Below, piece after piece: positions 1 through 12,300 of a stretch of DNA of 64,000 bases (positions are counted from its first letter, which is position 1; each line of letters opens with the position of its first letter). A program made the position numbers and the translations under genes. The notes below the pieces were generated by a model. It worked only from the letters and a program-made list of their open reading frames with translations. It was not told the origin of the DNA and ran no database searches. This stretch comes from Sapria himalayana. Taxonomy: Eukaryota > Streptophyta > Magnoliopsida > Malpighiales > Rafflesiaceae. The DNA lies in contig JAREIK010017173.1 in NCBI GenBank assembly GCA_029783825.1, positions 1 through 64,000 of the forward strand. Direction: 5' to 3'.

Positions 1-700
1 AGATAATAAATAATTATGTTATGGAATCCAAAGAAATATCTATGATTTGGGTTATATTTTAGTACCTAAATTTGGATACTCATAAGTATTCCAATATAAT
101 TAAATAAAACATTATGCATAATCTTGTTTCAGCTTGCTCAGTATGCAAAAATGAGCTTATGCATATGTTTATGCATATAGAGTATTTATGAACTCCATAT
201 GCATATGTTCTTAATTATGAAAAAATGAGTTTCTGCATAAACTCATATGCATACTTGAGTATATGTATTCCGTATGAATAAAGGAAGGTAATTATAAGTA
301 TAGGAATTTGGTATACCCAAATCATAAATATATTGAATTTGGGTCCCCAAATGTTATATTAAAATTAAATATTGTAATAAAACATAATTATTTTTATTTT
401 GGTTCCCCTTAACATTTTTTTCCTATAATATTATAACTTTTATCGATTTTTTTGCACCAAAATGCATCAACCTTGTTTATCTCACAAAGTTTTTAAAAAA
501 TTTAAATCTAAAATAATAGTTTCAGAAATCAAAAATCAATTCTTGATTCTCATAAAGTTTACCAAAATATACTTCTTCAAAGAACAATGTAGGTTCAAAC
601 CCAGGGCATACACCCATTTAATTATGTCACCAACCATCCAACTAATAACTTTTTAGAAATCTTGTATTCAAAAATCCTTATCATGATAATGCAAGTAGGA
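1..700. other. Unassigned AT-rich non-coding sequence
   Basis: No gene is supported here. Positions about 120-290 are rich in TATGCATA/CATATGCATA palindromes and contain repeated ATGAGT/ACTCAT motifs. One short open frame (462-656) has no recognisable similarity and no coding character. It may be the outer part of CACTA element A or older intergenic DNA; no CACTA terminus is visible. Confidence 0.5.
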
Positions 701-2150
701 TTTGCTTATTTTAAGTGTTTAGAATTATGATTATTTTTGTAACTATATGTATACCCACATGTAACTATATTTTTAATTACATGTATAATAACAAACAACA
801 TTATATTTAGCTATATGTGTATAACTATGTATAAATAGTTGTATAACTATATATAATTATTTGTATAATTATATAATACTCTACAACATTAAATATACCT
901 ATATTTTAACTATGTATACATATAACTATAAATATTTGTATGAATATATTTATATATAACTATATGTTTAAATATATAAAAATATTAATAGCTATATATA
1001 CTATATGTATAATAACATATAACTATAAATAATGGTATCTTATTATATATATAACTATAACAACTTTATACATAACTATATTTAAATATATAATTTACAT
1101 CTTATATTTTATATACATTTGTATATATCAGTATAAAAAATATATTTTACTATATCTATACCTATACATATCTATATGTATAAATATATAAAATTATATG
1201 AATAATATATATACCTACATGTGTAAACATAAGTATAACTATATGTGTAACTATATGAATAACCACATGTAACTATATTTATAATTACATGTATAACAAC
1301 ATACACCATTATGTTTAACTATATGTGTATAACTATTTATAAATAATTGTATAACTATATAAATCTCTATATAATTAAATATAACTATATTTGTAACTAT
1401 GTATACAAATATATATACATATATGTAAATCTATATATTTGTTTTTAACATTGTATATAATTATGTATAACAAAATATAACGACTCGTATGTGTGTATAT
1501 ATATATATATACTAAATGTTTAATGATATATTAATTTTTATAACTATATATATTATATGTATAATAACATATAACTATAAATAATTCTATCTTACTATAT
1601 GTATAAATATAAAAATTTTATATACTATATATATATATATATATATAATTAACAACATGTAATTAATATACATTTGTATATATTAGTATAATAATTGTAT
1701 TTTAGTATGTCCATACCTATACATAACTATATGTATAAATATATGAAATCATATGCACTAAATATATACATACATGTAAAAATATAAGTTTAACCATATG
1801 TGTAACTATATGTATAACCACATGTAATTAAATTTATAATTTTATGTATAAAAACATACAACATAATGTTTAACTAAATGTGTATAACTATATATAAATA
1901 TTTGTATAACAATAAAAAGATCTATATAAATAAATATAACTTTATTTTTTATTATGTATACATATATATATATATATATGTAAATCTATATAATTGTTTA
2001 TAACTTTGTATACACTTATTTATATTTATTATTAACTACTTGTATGCATATATCTATATATAATTAAATGTTAAACTAAATGTAACTATTTATAACTACA
2101 TTTACTATATGTATCCTAACATATAATTATATATGGGATAATACTATTTT
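701..2150. repeat. AT-rich subterminal repeat zone of element A
   Basis: Degenerate, closely spaced copies of motifs such as TAACTATATGTATAAC and TATATAACTATATG fill this stretch. The same zone lies in mirrored orientation at about 28,770-29,345, at the 5' side of element B. A very similar zone occurs inside element D (about 14,220-16,560). No coding potential is seen. Confidence 0.75.
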
Positions 2151-2400
2151 GTTACACTAACTTGAAATAAAACAGCTAAAGATATAATATCAAAATATGT
2201 AAGCAAATAGCACGAGAGTGTCTGTAGATTAGGCTCATCTATGGTATAATACAAATAAGGGTCATACTCTTACCTAATCCCAGCCCTTGGGCCTCAGGCT
2301 CAAATATGAACTTATGTATAACAAAAAAAGTAATATTTGATAGATTGTTACTGAAGAACTTATATTTTCTTTTATATAATTCTTCATTATAACACTGTAC
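2150..2400 (+). other. Conserved leader segment of CACTA A (possible promoter/5' UTR)
   Basis: This non-repetitive block precedes the CT tract and transposase gene. It contains GCCCTTGGGCCTCAGGCTCA and is matched in reverse by about 28,560-28,770 in element B. Conservation in both copies and its position suggest the transposase promoter or 5' UTR. No promoter motif can be assigned with confidence. Confidence 0.4.
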
Positions 2401-2407
2401 TATCTAT

Positions 2408-2740
2408 GTGTCTCTCTCTCCCTCTATAATTCTTTCAGTTATTCTCTTCCTCTTTTTCTTTATATGTCACACACTCTCTCTTGTTAATTTTTTTGGCTCT
2501 TCTTTCTTGTTTGTTCTCTCTCTCCACCCCTCCTCTCTCTCTCTCTCCCTCCTCTCCTCCCTCTCTCTCCCCCTCACTCCCCCTCTATCCCTTTCACCAT
2601 TTCTCTCCCACTCTCTTTCCCTATTTCTCACTCACTCTCTCTCTATCTCTCCCCCCATCTCTCCATTTATCTGTACCTCTCTCTCCCCACCTTATATCTT
2701 TATCTCTCTCTGTCCCTATCCTCCTTCAAATATTAAATGT
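2408..2740 (+). repeat. CT-rich (polypyrimidine) low-complexity tract in the CACTA leader
   Basis: A dense run of CTCTCTC, CCCTC and TCTCCC motifs. It is open in two frames only because polypyrimidine codons cannot form stops; the Ser/Leu/Pro translation is not a gene. The counterpart in element B is the GA-rich tract at about 28,270-28,500, so the tract belonged to the common ancestor of A and B. Confidence 0.85.
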
Positions 2741-3009
2741 CTTTTTTTGCTTTTCTTTCTTGTGCATTATCACATTTTGTGCCCTTTAACTAGTATAACT
2801 GAGATATCAATTAATCTTTATCGTGCTAAAAATTACTTTATCTATTAATGTAGATTCTACAAATGCAATGCCTCAATATTCACGATATTTAATCTTTAAA
2901 TATTTATCTGTAAGTAATTTTATTTAATTATTTGTATATTTTGAAGTAATAGAATGTTTTATTAAAAATAATGCATGGGTATTATTTTTTGTAAATAAAA
3001 CATGACAAA

Positions 3010-6000
3010 TTGAGCTCAGATCATCGGCGGATGTACAGAAGGGTAATTAATAGATTTTTAAAGAAAGATTTTTTGATTGGGCTAGAAACTTTCATCAATT
3101 TTGCATGTAGTCAATCAAGATTGATGGATACAGAAAAAATTAAGTGTGCATGTAATCATCGCAAGTGTCAGAATATCCCTTTTTATGATGCAAACACTAT
3201 AAGATATCATTTGGCAAAATATAGCTTTGTGCCAAATTATTTTGTTTGGATTTATCATGGGGAAAGTACAATGGCTCTGATTATTGACCAAAATGAGGGT
3301 ATTTAATCATTTTCTTGTGGTGAAGAATCATCAAACACATACCATAGAATGAACATCGAAGCAGCTGGTGTTGACTTCTATATGGATTACATGGATGAAC
3401 CACCTAATCCTGAAGCTCATTAATTTTATAAAATTCTTAAAGCTCCAGATAAAGAGTTCTGGCTTGGTTGTAAAACACATTCGTAATTGTCACTTGTAGC
3501 TCGACTAATAAGCATAAAGTCTCAAAATCATATGTTTGAAAAATTATTTGATCAGGTAAAAGAACTGATGAAGGAGATTGTTCCGGATAATAATTTGATC
3601 ACTAATAACTTTTACAACACTAAGAAGTTACTACTAGGAATTAGTATACTAGTGGAAAAAATTGATTGTTATTTAAATAGATGCATTTTATGTTGGGACG
3701 GTGATAGTGATTTAATTAGCTGTAAGTTTTGTCTTTAAGAAGATGTATTATTTTCCATTAATTTCTTGATTACAGAGACTATATGCATCAAATGCTACAG
3801 CAAATGTTATGAGGTGGCATTCTGAGCATGAGGCTAAAGAAGGGGTAATGCATCATACATCAGATTCACTTACTTGGAAGCATTTTAATTATATACATCA
3901 AGATTTTGCAGTAGAAAGTCGAAATGTGAGATTGATTCTCTCCACTAATGGATTTTAGCTATTTGGGCAATCTTGACAATATTATTCAACATGATCAGTG
4001 TTAGTGACACCTTATAACTTGTCTCCATGGTTGGTTATGAAGGAGTAATATATGTTTTTGTCAATATTGGCTCCAGGGCCAAAAAATATAAAAAGACATG
4101 CTGGATGTTTTCATACAGCCTCTTATTACAGAATTAAATCATTAATGAGATGTTGGCGTGAATACATATGATATCTCAAAGAAGCAAAATTTCATTATGT
4201 GGGCAGCCCTTATGTGTATGTTAAGTGACTTTCCTACATATTCAATATTGTCAGGCTGGAATACTACAGGATAATTTGCATGCCAGTATTGCATGACAAA
4301 TTCTAATGCATTTACTCTCAAATTTAGTGGTAAATAGTCATGGTTTGATAAACATTGTAAGTTTCTACCTACGAATCATCCATTTCAAAGAAATAGAACT
4401 GCATTTTGAAAAAATAAAACTATGATGACAGTTGCACAAGTAGTTCGTTCAGAAGATGATATTATGACAGAGATTCAGAGTTTGAGTTTGAAGAAGGTAA
4501 CTTAAAAGGAAGCTACTGGAAGTAATGGACCAATAGGAAAATTATTTGGCTGGAGGAAATGTAGTATATTTCGGACTTGTCCTATTGGAAGTCCAATTTA
4601 ATTCGTCATAACTTAGATGTAATGCATATTGAAAAAATTTTTTTGACAATGTTTTTAACACTGTTCTTAATGTAGATGGAAAAATAAAAGACACTTTAAA
4701 ATCAAGACAAGAGCTAAATGATTACTGTCGTCATCCTGAATTGAAACTGGATAAAAAAATAGAAAAATTCTCTAAAGCTTGCTACACACTTGATAAGAAG
4801 GCAAGACAGATATTGTATGAATGAGTTAAAAATTTGAAATTCCCTGATGGATATGAGTCAAATATGGGTAGATACGTGGATATGAAGAATCTTAAGTTAT
4901 TTGGAATGAAAAGTCATAACTGTCATCTATTAATGTAGAGATTAATACCAATTGCATTTCGTGAATTACTTACACTAAGTGTTGGGAAGGTCCTTATAGA
5001 ACTTAGTAGGTTTTTAAAATAGCTAACTACAACCACAATCAAAATAGATGACATGGTGAGGATGGAGAATGACATTCCACTTATTATTTGTGAGCTTGAG
5101 TGGATATTCTCACCATGTTTTTTTGACTCGACGGAGTATTTGCTAGTCATTTGGCATATGAAGCAACAATTGCGGGGTAAGTGCAATTCATGTGGATGTA
5201 TTCTTTTGAGAAATAAATACATATAATTTGTTGTGTTTTATTAATTAGTACTCTAAGTATTATTTTAATTTAATCTAATTGAAACCTAACATTATGGATA
5301 TAGGTATCTTCATAAGTTGAAATTGAATGTTAGAAACAAGGCAAAAGTTGAATGTTCAATGTGCAATGCATATTTTGTCGAAGAAGCATCATCATTTTGT
5401 TCTTATTATTTTGAGGATCATGTCAATACAAAGAATAGAAATGTGCTGTGGAATTATGAAGGTCATGTGATGGTAGAAGATGATTCTATGGATAAATGAT
5501 GTATCTTCAAGCACCCTATAAGAGCATTTGGAAGAGCAATGAAGAGATGTATGACAGATGAAGAGTACAAAGCAACCAGGAGCTACATTTTACTTAATGT
5601 GAGGAGGTTGCACCATATATTCGGTATGTATACCCAAAATGGTAGTAGGTTTAAACATAGTTTAATTTTATATTTAATAGGAATTATTAAAAATTGATAT
5701 ACAATTTTTTCTCTCTTTTAATATTTGTGAAGTATTTATGTTGAGCAGTTAAAATATAGGCATCCAGCAATTTCCAGCAATGATATCGATTATATGCTAG
5801 AAACTAAATTTGTGAATTGGTTAAAAAATTATGTGAGTATAATTAAGTTTTATATTTTTGAATTTTTAATTTATTAGTATCTTTTATTTATTATTATTTT
5901 TTTAATTTATGTCACAAGCAATTGATCCTTCAAATGGAGATTCAAATATTTTTATTCAGAATCTAAGTATGGCCCATTTTGATATGTGACAACCTATCCT

Positions 6001-6646
6001 GGGTATTTTGTTAATGGATATAAATTTCACACAATCGGGCACGATTCTTCTAAAATAATAATGAATAGTGGTGTATGCATTAAAGCCTCAAATTTTAATG
6101 CATAGGGATTGATTATTATGGTCAACTCAAAAAAGTTATTGAGTTGGAGTATCCTAGATTCGAAAATAATAGGATTGTATTATTTAAGTGTAAGTAGTTT
6201 GATCCTACACGAAATATGGGCACAAAGATTCATTCAGATTATAAGCTAGTAGATGTTAACAATAAACATAGATATAATTGATATGAGCCATTTATTATGT
6301 TAGTTCAAGACACTCAGGTATATTATTGTACATATTCGAGTTTATCTCGTGATAAGAAAGATTGGTGGGTGATTTGAAAAATTAAAGCTCAATCAAAATT
6401 TGAAGTATCAACATCGCAACATAGAAGTTATGACTTAGAAATAGCACTGGCATTCCAGAAAGTTGACATAAATAATATTGAGCCTGTGAAGGTAGATGAA
6501 GATCCAGAAAATTTATGTGACTCAAATGGTGGCACAATAGAAATTGAAGATGATCAATTTTTATCTGAAGATGAGTTCGAACTTCTATCGGATTCAGATA
6601 AAATATCAGAAGATCCATTGAAGGATGATAGTGATGTTGATAATTA
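3010..6646 (+). pseudogene. Broken TNP2-type CACTA transposase gene (element A)
   Basis: This is the decayed gene for the En/Spm TNP2 transposase, which in this family binds element ends and carries out cut-and-paste transposition in the nucleus. Domains recognised in order: the N-terminal transposase-associated domain at 3,010-3,280 (pattern FINFACSQ, KCQN, YHLAKYSF, WIYHGES); the TNP2 N-terminal linker at about 3,480-3,735 (FYNTKKLLLGISILVEKIDC); the Transposase_21 core from about 3,776 (RWHSEHEAKEGVMHHTSD, WKHFNYIHQDFA); a DUF4218-like part at about 4,800-5,640 (RLIPIAFRELL, ICELEWIFSPCFFDS, FCSYYFEDHV); and a DUF4216-like part at about 6,110-6,380 (DYYGQLKKVIELEYPRF, LFKCK, KIHSDYKLVDVN). 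The end is an acidic tail stopping near 6,646. Many in-frame stops and frameshifts break it; the expected initiator ATG appears as TTG at 3,010 when compared with element B. Some breaks may be introns, for example around 3,735-3,775 and 5,640-5,740. Confidence 0.85.
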
Positions 6647-6728
6647 AATTGTTATAATTTTATTATAAATTAAAACTATCAAAGACTTTTTATATCTTGT
6701 TGAAATCTATTAGTGTGTTTTATTCGAA

Positions 6729-8640
6729 ATGCATGCTTGTCATCATATTTCTATTTTTTATTCTATGTTTTATTTTGTACAGCAGATGGTGCCTAAAGGA
6801 CATGACCATGTTCGATGTGGACGTAAGCACAGAAATGAACCAAATTCATCTATTATGTTATATCATATTGTAGAATCAGTACCATCTCATAGCCACCATA
6901 TCCAAACTTCAACATCACAATCACCATCTCCATTTCTATCACCATCTCCATCATTGAGACCTCTACTATCACCTTTATTGGATGTAAGCCCACCACCCAT
7001 TGTGCTTCCTGCACTAACTTTTGATCAATCTCTATCTTCTACACCACATTTTACACTGATTGTTCCCCCATTTACAATACCAACGGCATCATCAAATGCT
7101 GTGTCTTCCTCAGTAGTCATTGTAAAGTTAGATATTGAGATTGTGGATGAGAGGTAAAAAAAACATGTAAAAATGACTTGAAAGAAAATGTTGATATTAC
7201 TGTCAATTGTTTTTTTATATTGTTTTGATTTTCTTTTTTCAATGTTATTTATTTATGTGTATAGTTTTATTCCATCTCACAAGTATTCGACTATAATTAC
7301 AAAGGCTTTCAAGAAAATGGTTGATTTTAAAGATCTCTTGGAAGAAAGTTTTTGAATTGACAAAAGAGTCATATTTTAATGACTTTCAGGTAGAAATAAC
7401 ATTACAAAAAAATTGAAACTTAATTATCTAATTACTTAACTTTTATGGTGGTTATTATTTAAGCAGTAAATAATTATATTCTTGTTGTTAATATAAATTC
7501 TTTAGTCATTTTTCTATTTATAGAATCACTACACATTGGCACCCAAATTTGATGGAAAGATAAAGTCATTATGGAAGATCAAAGCTGCTCAATGGTATTC
7601 TGATTTTGTCTATAAATAAAAGAAAATGGAAGCAAGGCCTGATTTTATATCCGAGGAAGACTGGCCCGAGTGGCTTAATTATTGGGAGGAGCTAGATGTG
7701 AAGAAAAAATTCAGATATTGCCAGCAAAACTCGATGAAGTGAGGTTGCTGGACTAGGTATAGGAATCTATCGACACACTAGAGGTTCAAAGTCGAGCATT
7801 GAGCATGCTCGAGATTTTGTACAAATTTAAAATTCTAAACATATCTATATTTTGTGGTTGTCCTAATAGTCCATTAATTATAATCTATGCATGGTATTAA
7901 TAATGTTGTTAAATTTTTTTATCATTTGTTTTTTATGAATTAATAAAAACATAATCTAGGCTGGAGAATTGGGTCGAGATCCAAATTTTTATGAGATTTT
8001 CAAAGAGATGCATGTGAAGAAAGTGGATGGTCAGTATGTTGAAAATAATTCTTAGATGATTGCAGTAAGAAATTGTTATATTAATTAGAATTTATAAAAC
8101 TACAGTACATTATGAAAATTATTTTGAAAGCAAACTATTTATTTTATTTTTTGTAAATCTAGAATAGTTTTTATCTCTATTTTATCTTAGGACCTAATGG
8201 AGGAACATGTGATAGCTGTTCATCAACAAGTTGAGGGTTCTATGGACCTTCAACCAATTGCCTATGATCCTTTTTATTTGGAGATAATTGGTGGTCGAAA
8301 GTAGCAGTGAGTGTACGGAATCGACTCAAAGGGAGTGGCAATTTGTTGTAGCAGTCGTGCTTTTAATTTATCTATATCAGCAATGGTGGAAGAGGCGGTC
8401 AAACAACAAGCATTGGAAACAAATGAATGTATTGTAGATATGGTGACCGAAATGAAAAAAAAGGATGAGCATATTACTAATTTGATGGAAGAAATGCAAA
8501 AAAATAAAAAAATTTAAAAAACAATACAACAGCAGATGTCCTATATGGAGTCATAGTTAGCGACTTTGGTGCATCAGATAGCATTTCGAGATCCACCTGT
8601 GAATCCTCACAGAAGAGGCTAGCATTCCCTACAATTTATG
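6729..8640 (+). pseudogene. Broken Transposase_24-like (TNP1/TNPA-type) gene of element A
   Basis: This is the second CACTA gene, downstream of and in the same direction as the TNP2 remnant. The family (Plant transposase, Ptta/En/Spm) is thought to bind subterminal repeats. The first part (6,729-7,155) reads as a Ser/Pro-rich segment after a short basic stretch. A central part at 7,525-7,810 carries WPEWLNYWEELDVKKKF and then, broken by a stop, a GCWTRYRNLS-like segment. The next piece, about 7,955-8,060, reads ELGRDPNFYEIFKEMHVKKVDG, matching the family's conserved 'P..YE+F+..H.+K.dg' pattern when split across stops. The last part (8,190-8,520) includes YGIDSKGVAICCSS and a coiled-coil-like segment rich in Glu, Met and Lys. 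Stops at several points and AT-rich introns interrupt it. No intact product is possible. Confidence 0.7.
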
Positions 8641-8989
8641 AGGATGATTGAGTATGAGAATTATATTTGAACTGTTATTTAATTTTGTCTATGTGTAGCA
8701 AATAATTATGATATTTTTTTGTAGGTTTCAATTTTTTTTATTCGGGTTTTGTTCTTTCTTTTCCGATAAACCAAATTATGAATCTTTGTCGGACACATTA
8801 TGTGAGAGAAAATAAAAAATCCTGATTCAAAGCATTCAGACATTACCACGGTCCTTCCAATGCATGTGTCTCATATTTACCGATTTCAGGTTTATCAAAA
8901 ATAGGGCTAGTATATATTATCTTTTTATTCTAAAAATATTTTATTTTTGCACTCTCTTTATCTCTAAACATAATTGTTGAACATCTTTT
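8641..8989. other. AT-rich 3' flank of the element A gene pair
   Basis: Non-coding sequence between the second transposon gene and the triplicated unit. Parts have an inverted counterpart in element B at about 24,050-24,400. Nothing further is supported. Confidence 0.5.
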
Positions 8990-9146
8990 GGATTTTTGTT
9001 AAAGTTGCATGATAATCAACTTTAATTTGTATTTGTCATGTCTATAATAATTGTATTTATATATTTGTGAATATGTTTTTGTGTCTTTGAATTTTTTGGG
9101 TAGAGTTTTAGCCTATAATAGGCATGTAAAAGTCTATTTCTAACAG

Positions 9147-9480
9147 CGGCAGCAGTGGTAGCGATGCTAGTGATGGCACCGATGGCAGCAACGACATTGG
9201 TAAAAGTAGAAGCAGCGGCGGTGTAGGTAGCGGCAGTAGTGGCGGTGGAGGTAGCGGCGGCAGTGGTGGTGGAGGTAGCGGCGGCAGCAGTGGTGGCGAT
9301 AGCAGCAGCAGTGGTGGCGATAGCAGCAGCAGCGATGGCGGTGGCGGCAGCAGCAGCTAACGATGTGGCAGCTAAGGCAACACCGGCAGCAGCGGTAGTA
9401 GTAGCATCATCGGCAGTGGTAGTGGTAGCGACAGCGGCAACATCAATGGGAGTAGAGGGAGCAGCATCAACGACAACAAA
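9147..9480. repeat. GCN/GGN imperfect triplet-repeat block, copy 1
   Basis: Imperfect GCA/GCG/GTA/GTG triplets (GGCAGCAGTGGTGGCGATAG style) form a GC-rich island in AT-rich DNA. It is open on both strands and translates to Ala/Val on + and Ala/Thr on minus. Openness in both directions and absence of any other domain argue that the frames are a by-product of the repeat. Confidence 0.85.
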
Positions 9481-10239
9481 TACTGTATATAAGTACATAT
9501 ATAGTCAATATATACGTACAATTAATACTTCAGTAATTTATGTACATATATACTGAGTATATATATGTACTCAGTATATATGTACGCATAATACTTAGTT
9601 TATATGTACAAATACTATAGTAATATATGTACAATTGAAATGTTAGTATATATGTACATATATACTGCAGTAATATATATTTATCAAAACATAGTTTTTT
9701 TTATTTATTTTGAAATGATTTGGTGGTTTAAATTTCGTACAGATATGGTATCACATTGTTTCCCATACGAAGCTTGTATAAGTGAGGACATATTTCAACA
9801 AACATGATGCACATTGACTCGGACAGCAATTTTACTTTGAAAGTTAGTGATCGGATCAGCAAAGGGATAGAGCAACGTCAATGCATTGATAGATTATACT
9901 TTATGCACAGTCGGAAGATACATTGATTAATAATATGTAATATATTTTTTATTATTTTATTGTTTTAGTTATTTAAAATATTATATTAGAATAAGTTATT
10001 ACAATGAATTTTTTTGTTTAATTTAAAATTTTCATTTATAGTTTCTATTTTTATTAAATTTAATTTAAAAAAAATTAAATTATTTAATTAAATTTTTGTT
10101 GAAACTGTATGACGATCAACTGTAATTTTTGTTTGTTCATGTCTATAATAATTATTTTTATATATCAATTAATATGTTTGTATTTTTCCAAATCTTTTGG
10201 GTAGAGTTTTAGCCTATTATTGGTATGTAAAAGCCTATT

Positions 10240-10680
10240 ATCTGCAGTGGTAGCCATAGCAGCGGTAGTAGCCGTGACAGTGATGGCAGTGGCGGCAATG
10301 GTGCCAAAAGCTGCAATGGCGGCAGTGGCAGTAGTAGACGTGGAAGTGGTAGTGGTGGCGTCGGTAGCGGTGGCAGCATTGCCAGCAACAGCAGTGATGG
10401 CAGCGGCTGTAGCGGAGGCAGCGGAGGCAACAACAGCATCAGCAGCATCGGCAGCGGCGGCAGCGGCAGCATCGGCTGTGGCACCGGCGGTAGCGCCAGC
10501 ATCGGTAGCGGCACCGGCAAAAATGGCAGTAGTGGCAGTGGCGGCAGCGGAACCAGCAGTGGTAGTGGTGGCTGCACCAATAGTGGCGGTAGCACCTGCA
10601 GTGGCGGTAGCACTAGCAGCAGCCGCAACAGGACCGGCAAGGGTGGCAGCGACAGCTAGAGCAGCAGGAACGGCAACAAT
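10240..10680. repeat. GCN/GGN imperfect triplet-repeat block, copy 2
   Basis: The longest of the three blocks, about 440 bp of GGCAGC/GGTAGT/GGCACC-type triplets. Three overlapping frames are open (Ala/Val on +, Ala/Thr and Leu/Pro on minus), as expected of a pure triplet repeat lacking stop-forming triplets. Its length differs from copies 1 and 3, which suggests independent expansion or contraction. Confidence 0.85.
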
Positions 10681-11298
10681 GTAGTATATACATATGTATA
10701 TAGTCAGTATATATGTAAATATAATTCTGTAGTATTTTATGTACATATATACTGAGTATATATGTACGCATAATACTGTAATTTATATGTTCAAATACTC
10801 CAGTAATATATCTACGAAGGAAATGCTAGTATATATGTATATTTTGCTGTAGTAATATATATTTAACAAAACATAGTTTTTTAAAATTTATTTTGATTTG
10901 ATTTAGTGGTTTAAATTTCTTACAGATGTGGTACCACATTGTTCTCACTCGAAGCTTGTATAAGTGAATGTGTTTTTCAATAGGCATAAAGCACCATGGT
11001 CTAGATAGCTATTTCACAGTAGAAATTTGGTGATCGGAGGAGCAGGGAGAGAAAAAGCAACATCAATGCATTGATAGATTATATTTTATACACAGTCGAT
11101 AGATACATTGATTAATAAGTTGTAATATAATTTTTGTTAAATTTTTTAGTTATTTAAAATATTGTATTAGAATAAGTTATTAAATGAATTTTTTTTGTTT
11201 AATTTAAAATTTTTATTTATAGTTTCTGTTTTTATTAAATTTAATATAAAAATATTAAATTATTTAATTAAATTTTAGGTTAAGATGTATTGCTAAGA

Positions 11299-11690
11299 GC
11301 GGTGGCATCGGAGGGGGCAGCAGCGGCTGCACCGGAAGTGGCGGCGGCCACGGCGGTAGCAGCGGCTACACCAGAAGCAACGTCAGCACCGGAAGTAGCG
11401 GTAGCACCGAAAGCAGCAGCAACACCGAAAGCTATGGCAGCAATGGCAGAGGAAGCAATGGCAGCGGTGGCGGTGGCAGCAGCGGCGGGAGCAGCGGAAG
11501 TGACAGTTGCAGCATGCAGCGGCAGCACCGGCAGCAACTGTGGCAGCCGACATAGCGGCCGGTGGCAGCAGTGGCCAGCGGCGGTGTCAGCAACGGTGAT
11601 AGCAGTAGTGGTATTGGTAGCGACAGCGACAATGATAGCAGTGGCAGGAGCAGCAACGGGAGCAGCAGCAACCACACCAAATGAGTATAT
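11299..11690. repeat. GCN/GGN imperfect triplet-repeat block, copy 3
   Basis: Triplet block like the two upstream but with a break in the repeat near 11,510-11,580 (GCAGCATGCAGCGGCAGC, CATAGCGGCCGGTGG), where the phase slips. It is bounded on the right by the same TATATACGTACA palindromic AT sequence seen in the other copies. Confidence 0.8.
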
Positions 11691-12300
11691 ACGTACAAAA
11701 AAGTCAATATATACGTACATAAAATACTACTATATTTTATGTAAGTATATCTGAGTATATTTGTACTCAGTTTTTACGTACACATAATACAACTATTTTT
11801 ATGTACATATACTGTAGTAATATATGTACAAGTGAAATGCTAGTATATATTTATATATATACTACAAGATTATAGATGTATCAAACTTCAAACATAACTT
11901 TTTTTTAAAATTTGACTGAGTAGTTTAAATTTCTATAGATATGATACCGCATTGTTCCTCATACAAAGCTTCTATAAGTGATGGGATTTTCACTAGACAT
12001 TACGAGCCGCAACTCGAACAGCTTTTTCATAGTAGAAAAATGATGATCGCAGGAGCAGAGGGAGAGAAAGCAACGTCAATGAATGAATATATTATACTTT
12101 ATGCACTGTCGGTAGATACATTGATGAATAAGATGAAATAAAATTTTGTTATTTTTTTTGTTTCAATTCTGTAAAATATTGAATTAGAATAAGATATTTA
12201 ATGATTTTATTTTTTGTTTATTATAAAATATTTATAGTTTCAATTTTTATTCAATTTGATATAAAAATATTAAAATATTTAATTTCAAATTTTAAAATAA

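Larger units (their letters stand above)
8990..12300 (+). repeat. Three tandem copies of a ~1.1 kb unit, each with a GCN-triplet block
   Basis: Copy 1 is about 8,990-10,095, copy 2 about 10,096-11,275 and copy 3 about 11,276-12,300. Each unit runs in the same order: a GC-rich triplet block, palindromic TATATGTACATATA sequence, a segment with GTGGTTTAAATTTC and a CACATTGTT..GAAGCTTGTATAAGTGA motif, a segment with GCAACGTCAATGCATTGATAG, then AT-rich sequence with ATTAGAATAAGTTATTA. Copies 1 and 2 also begin with a shared GTCTATAATAATT...GGGTAGAGTTTTAGCCTAT lead-in that copy 3 lacks. Element B has a single inverted version (about 22,340-23,980) without the triplet block. Confidence 0.85.

Noticed and set aside
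2408..2848. Ser/Leu/Pro-rich open frames that could look like secreted proteins
   Set aside because: Polypyrimidine tract in the transposon leader; its inverted partner at 28,148-28,500 gives the same kind of frames by composition alone.
4923..5222. Minus-strand open frame inside the TNP2 remnant of A
   Set aside because: It is the complement of the DUF4218-like region read on the + strand. The same applies to 6,382-6,618 in A, to the + strand frame 26,692-27,042 in B, and to minus frames 35,946-36,263 and 36,306-36,719 in the LINE.
9022..11754. Poly-Ala/Val/Thr and Leu/Pro open frames on both strands
   Set aside because: They come from GCN/GGN triplet blocks that are open in several frames and directions simultaneously, with flanks of AT-rich non-coding sequence.
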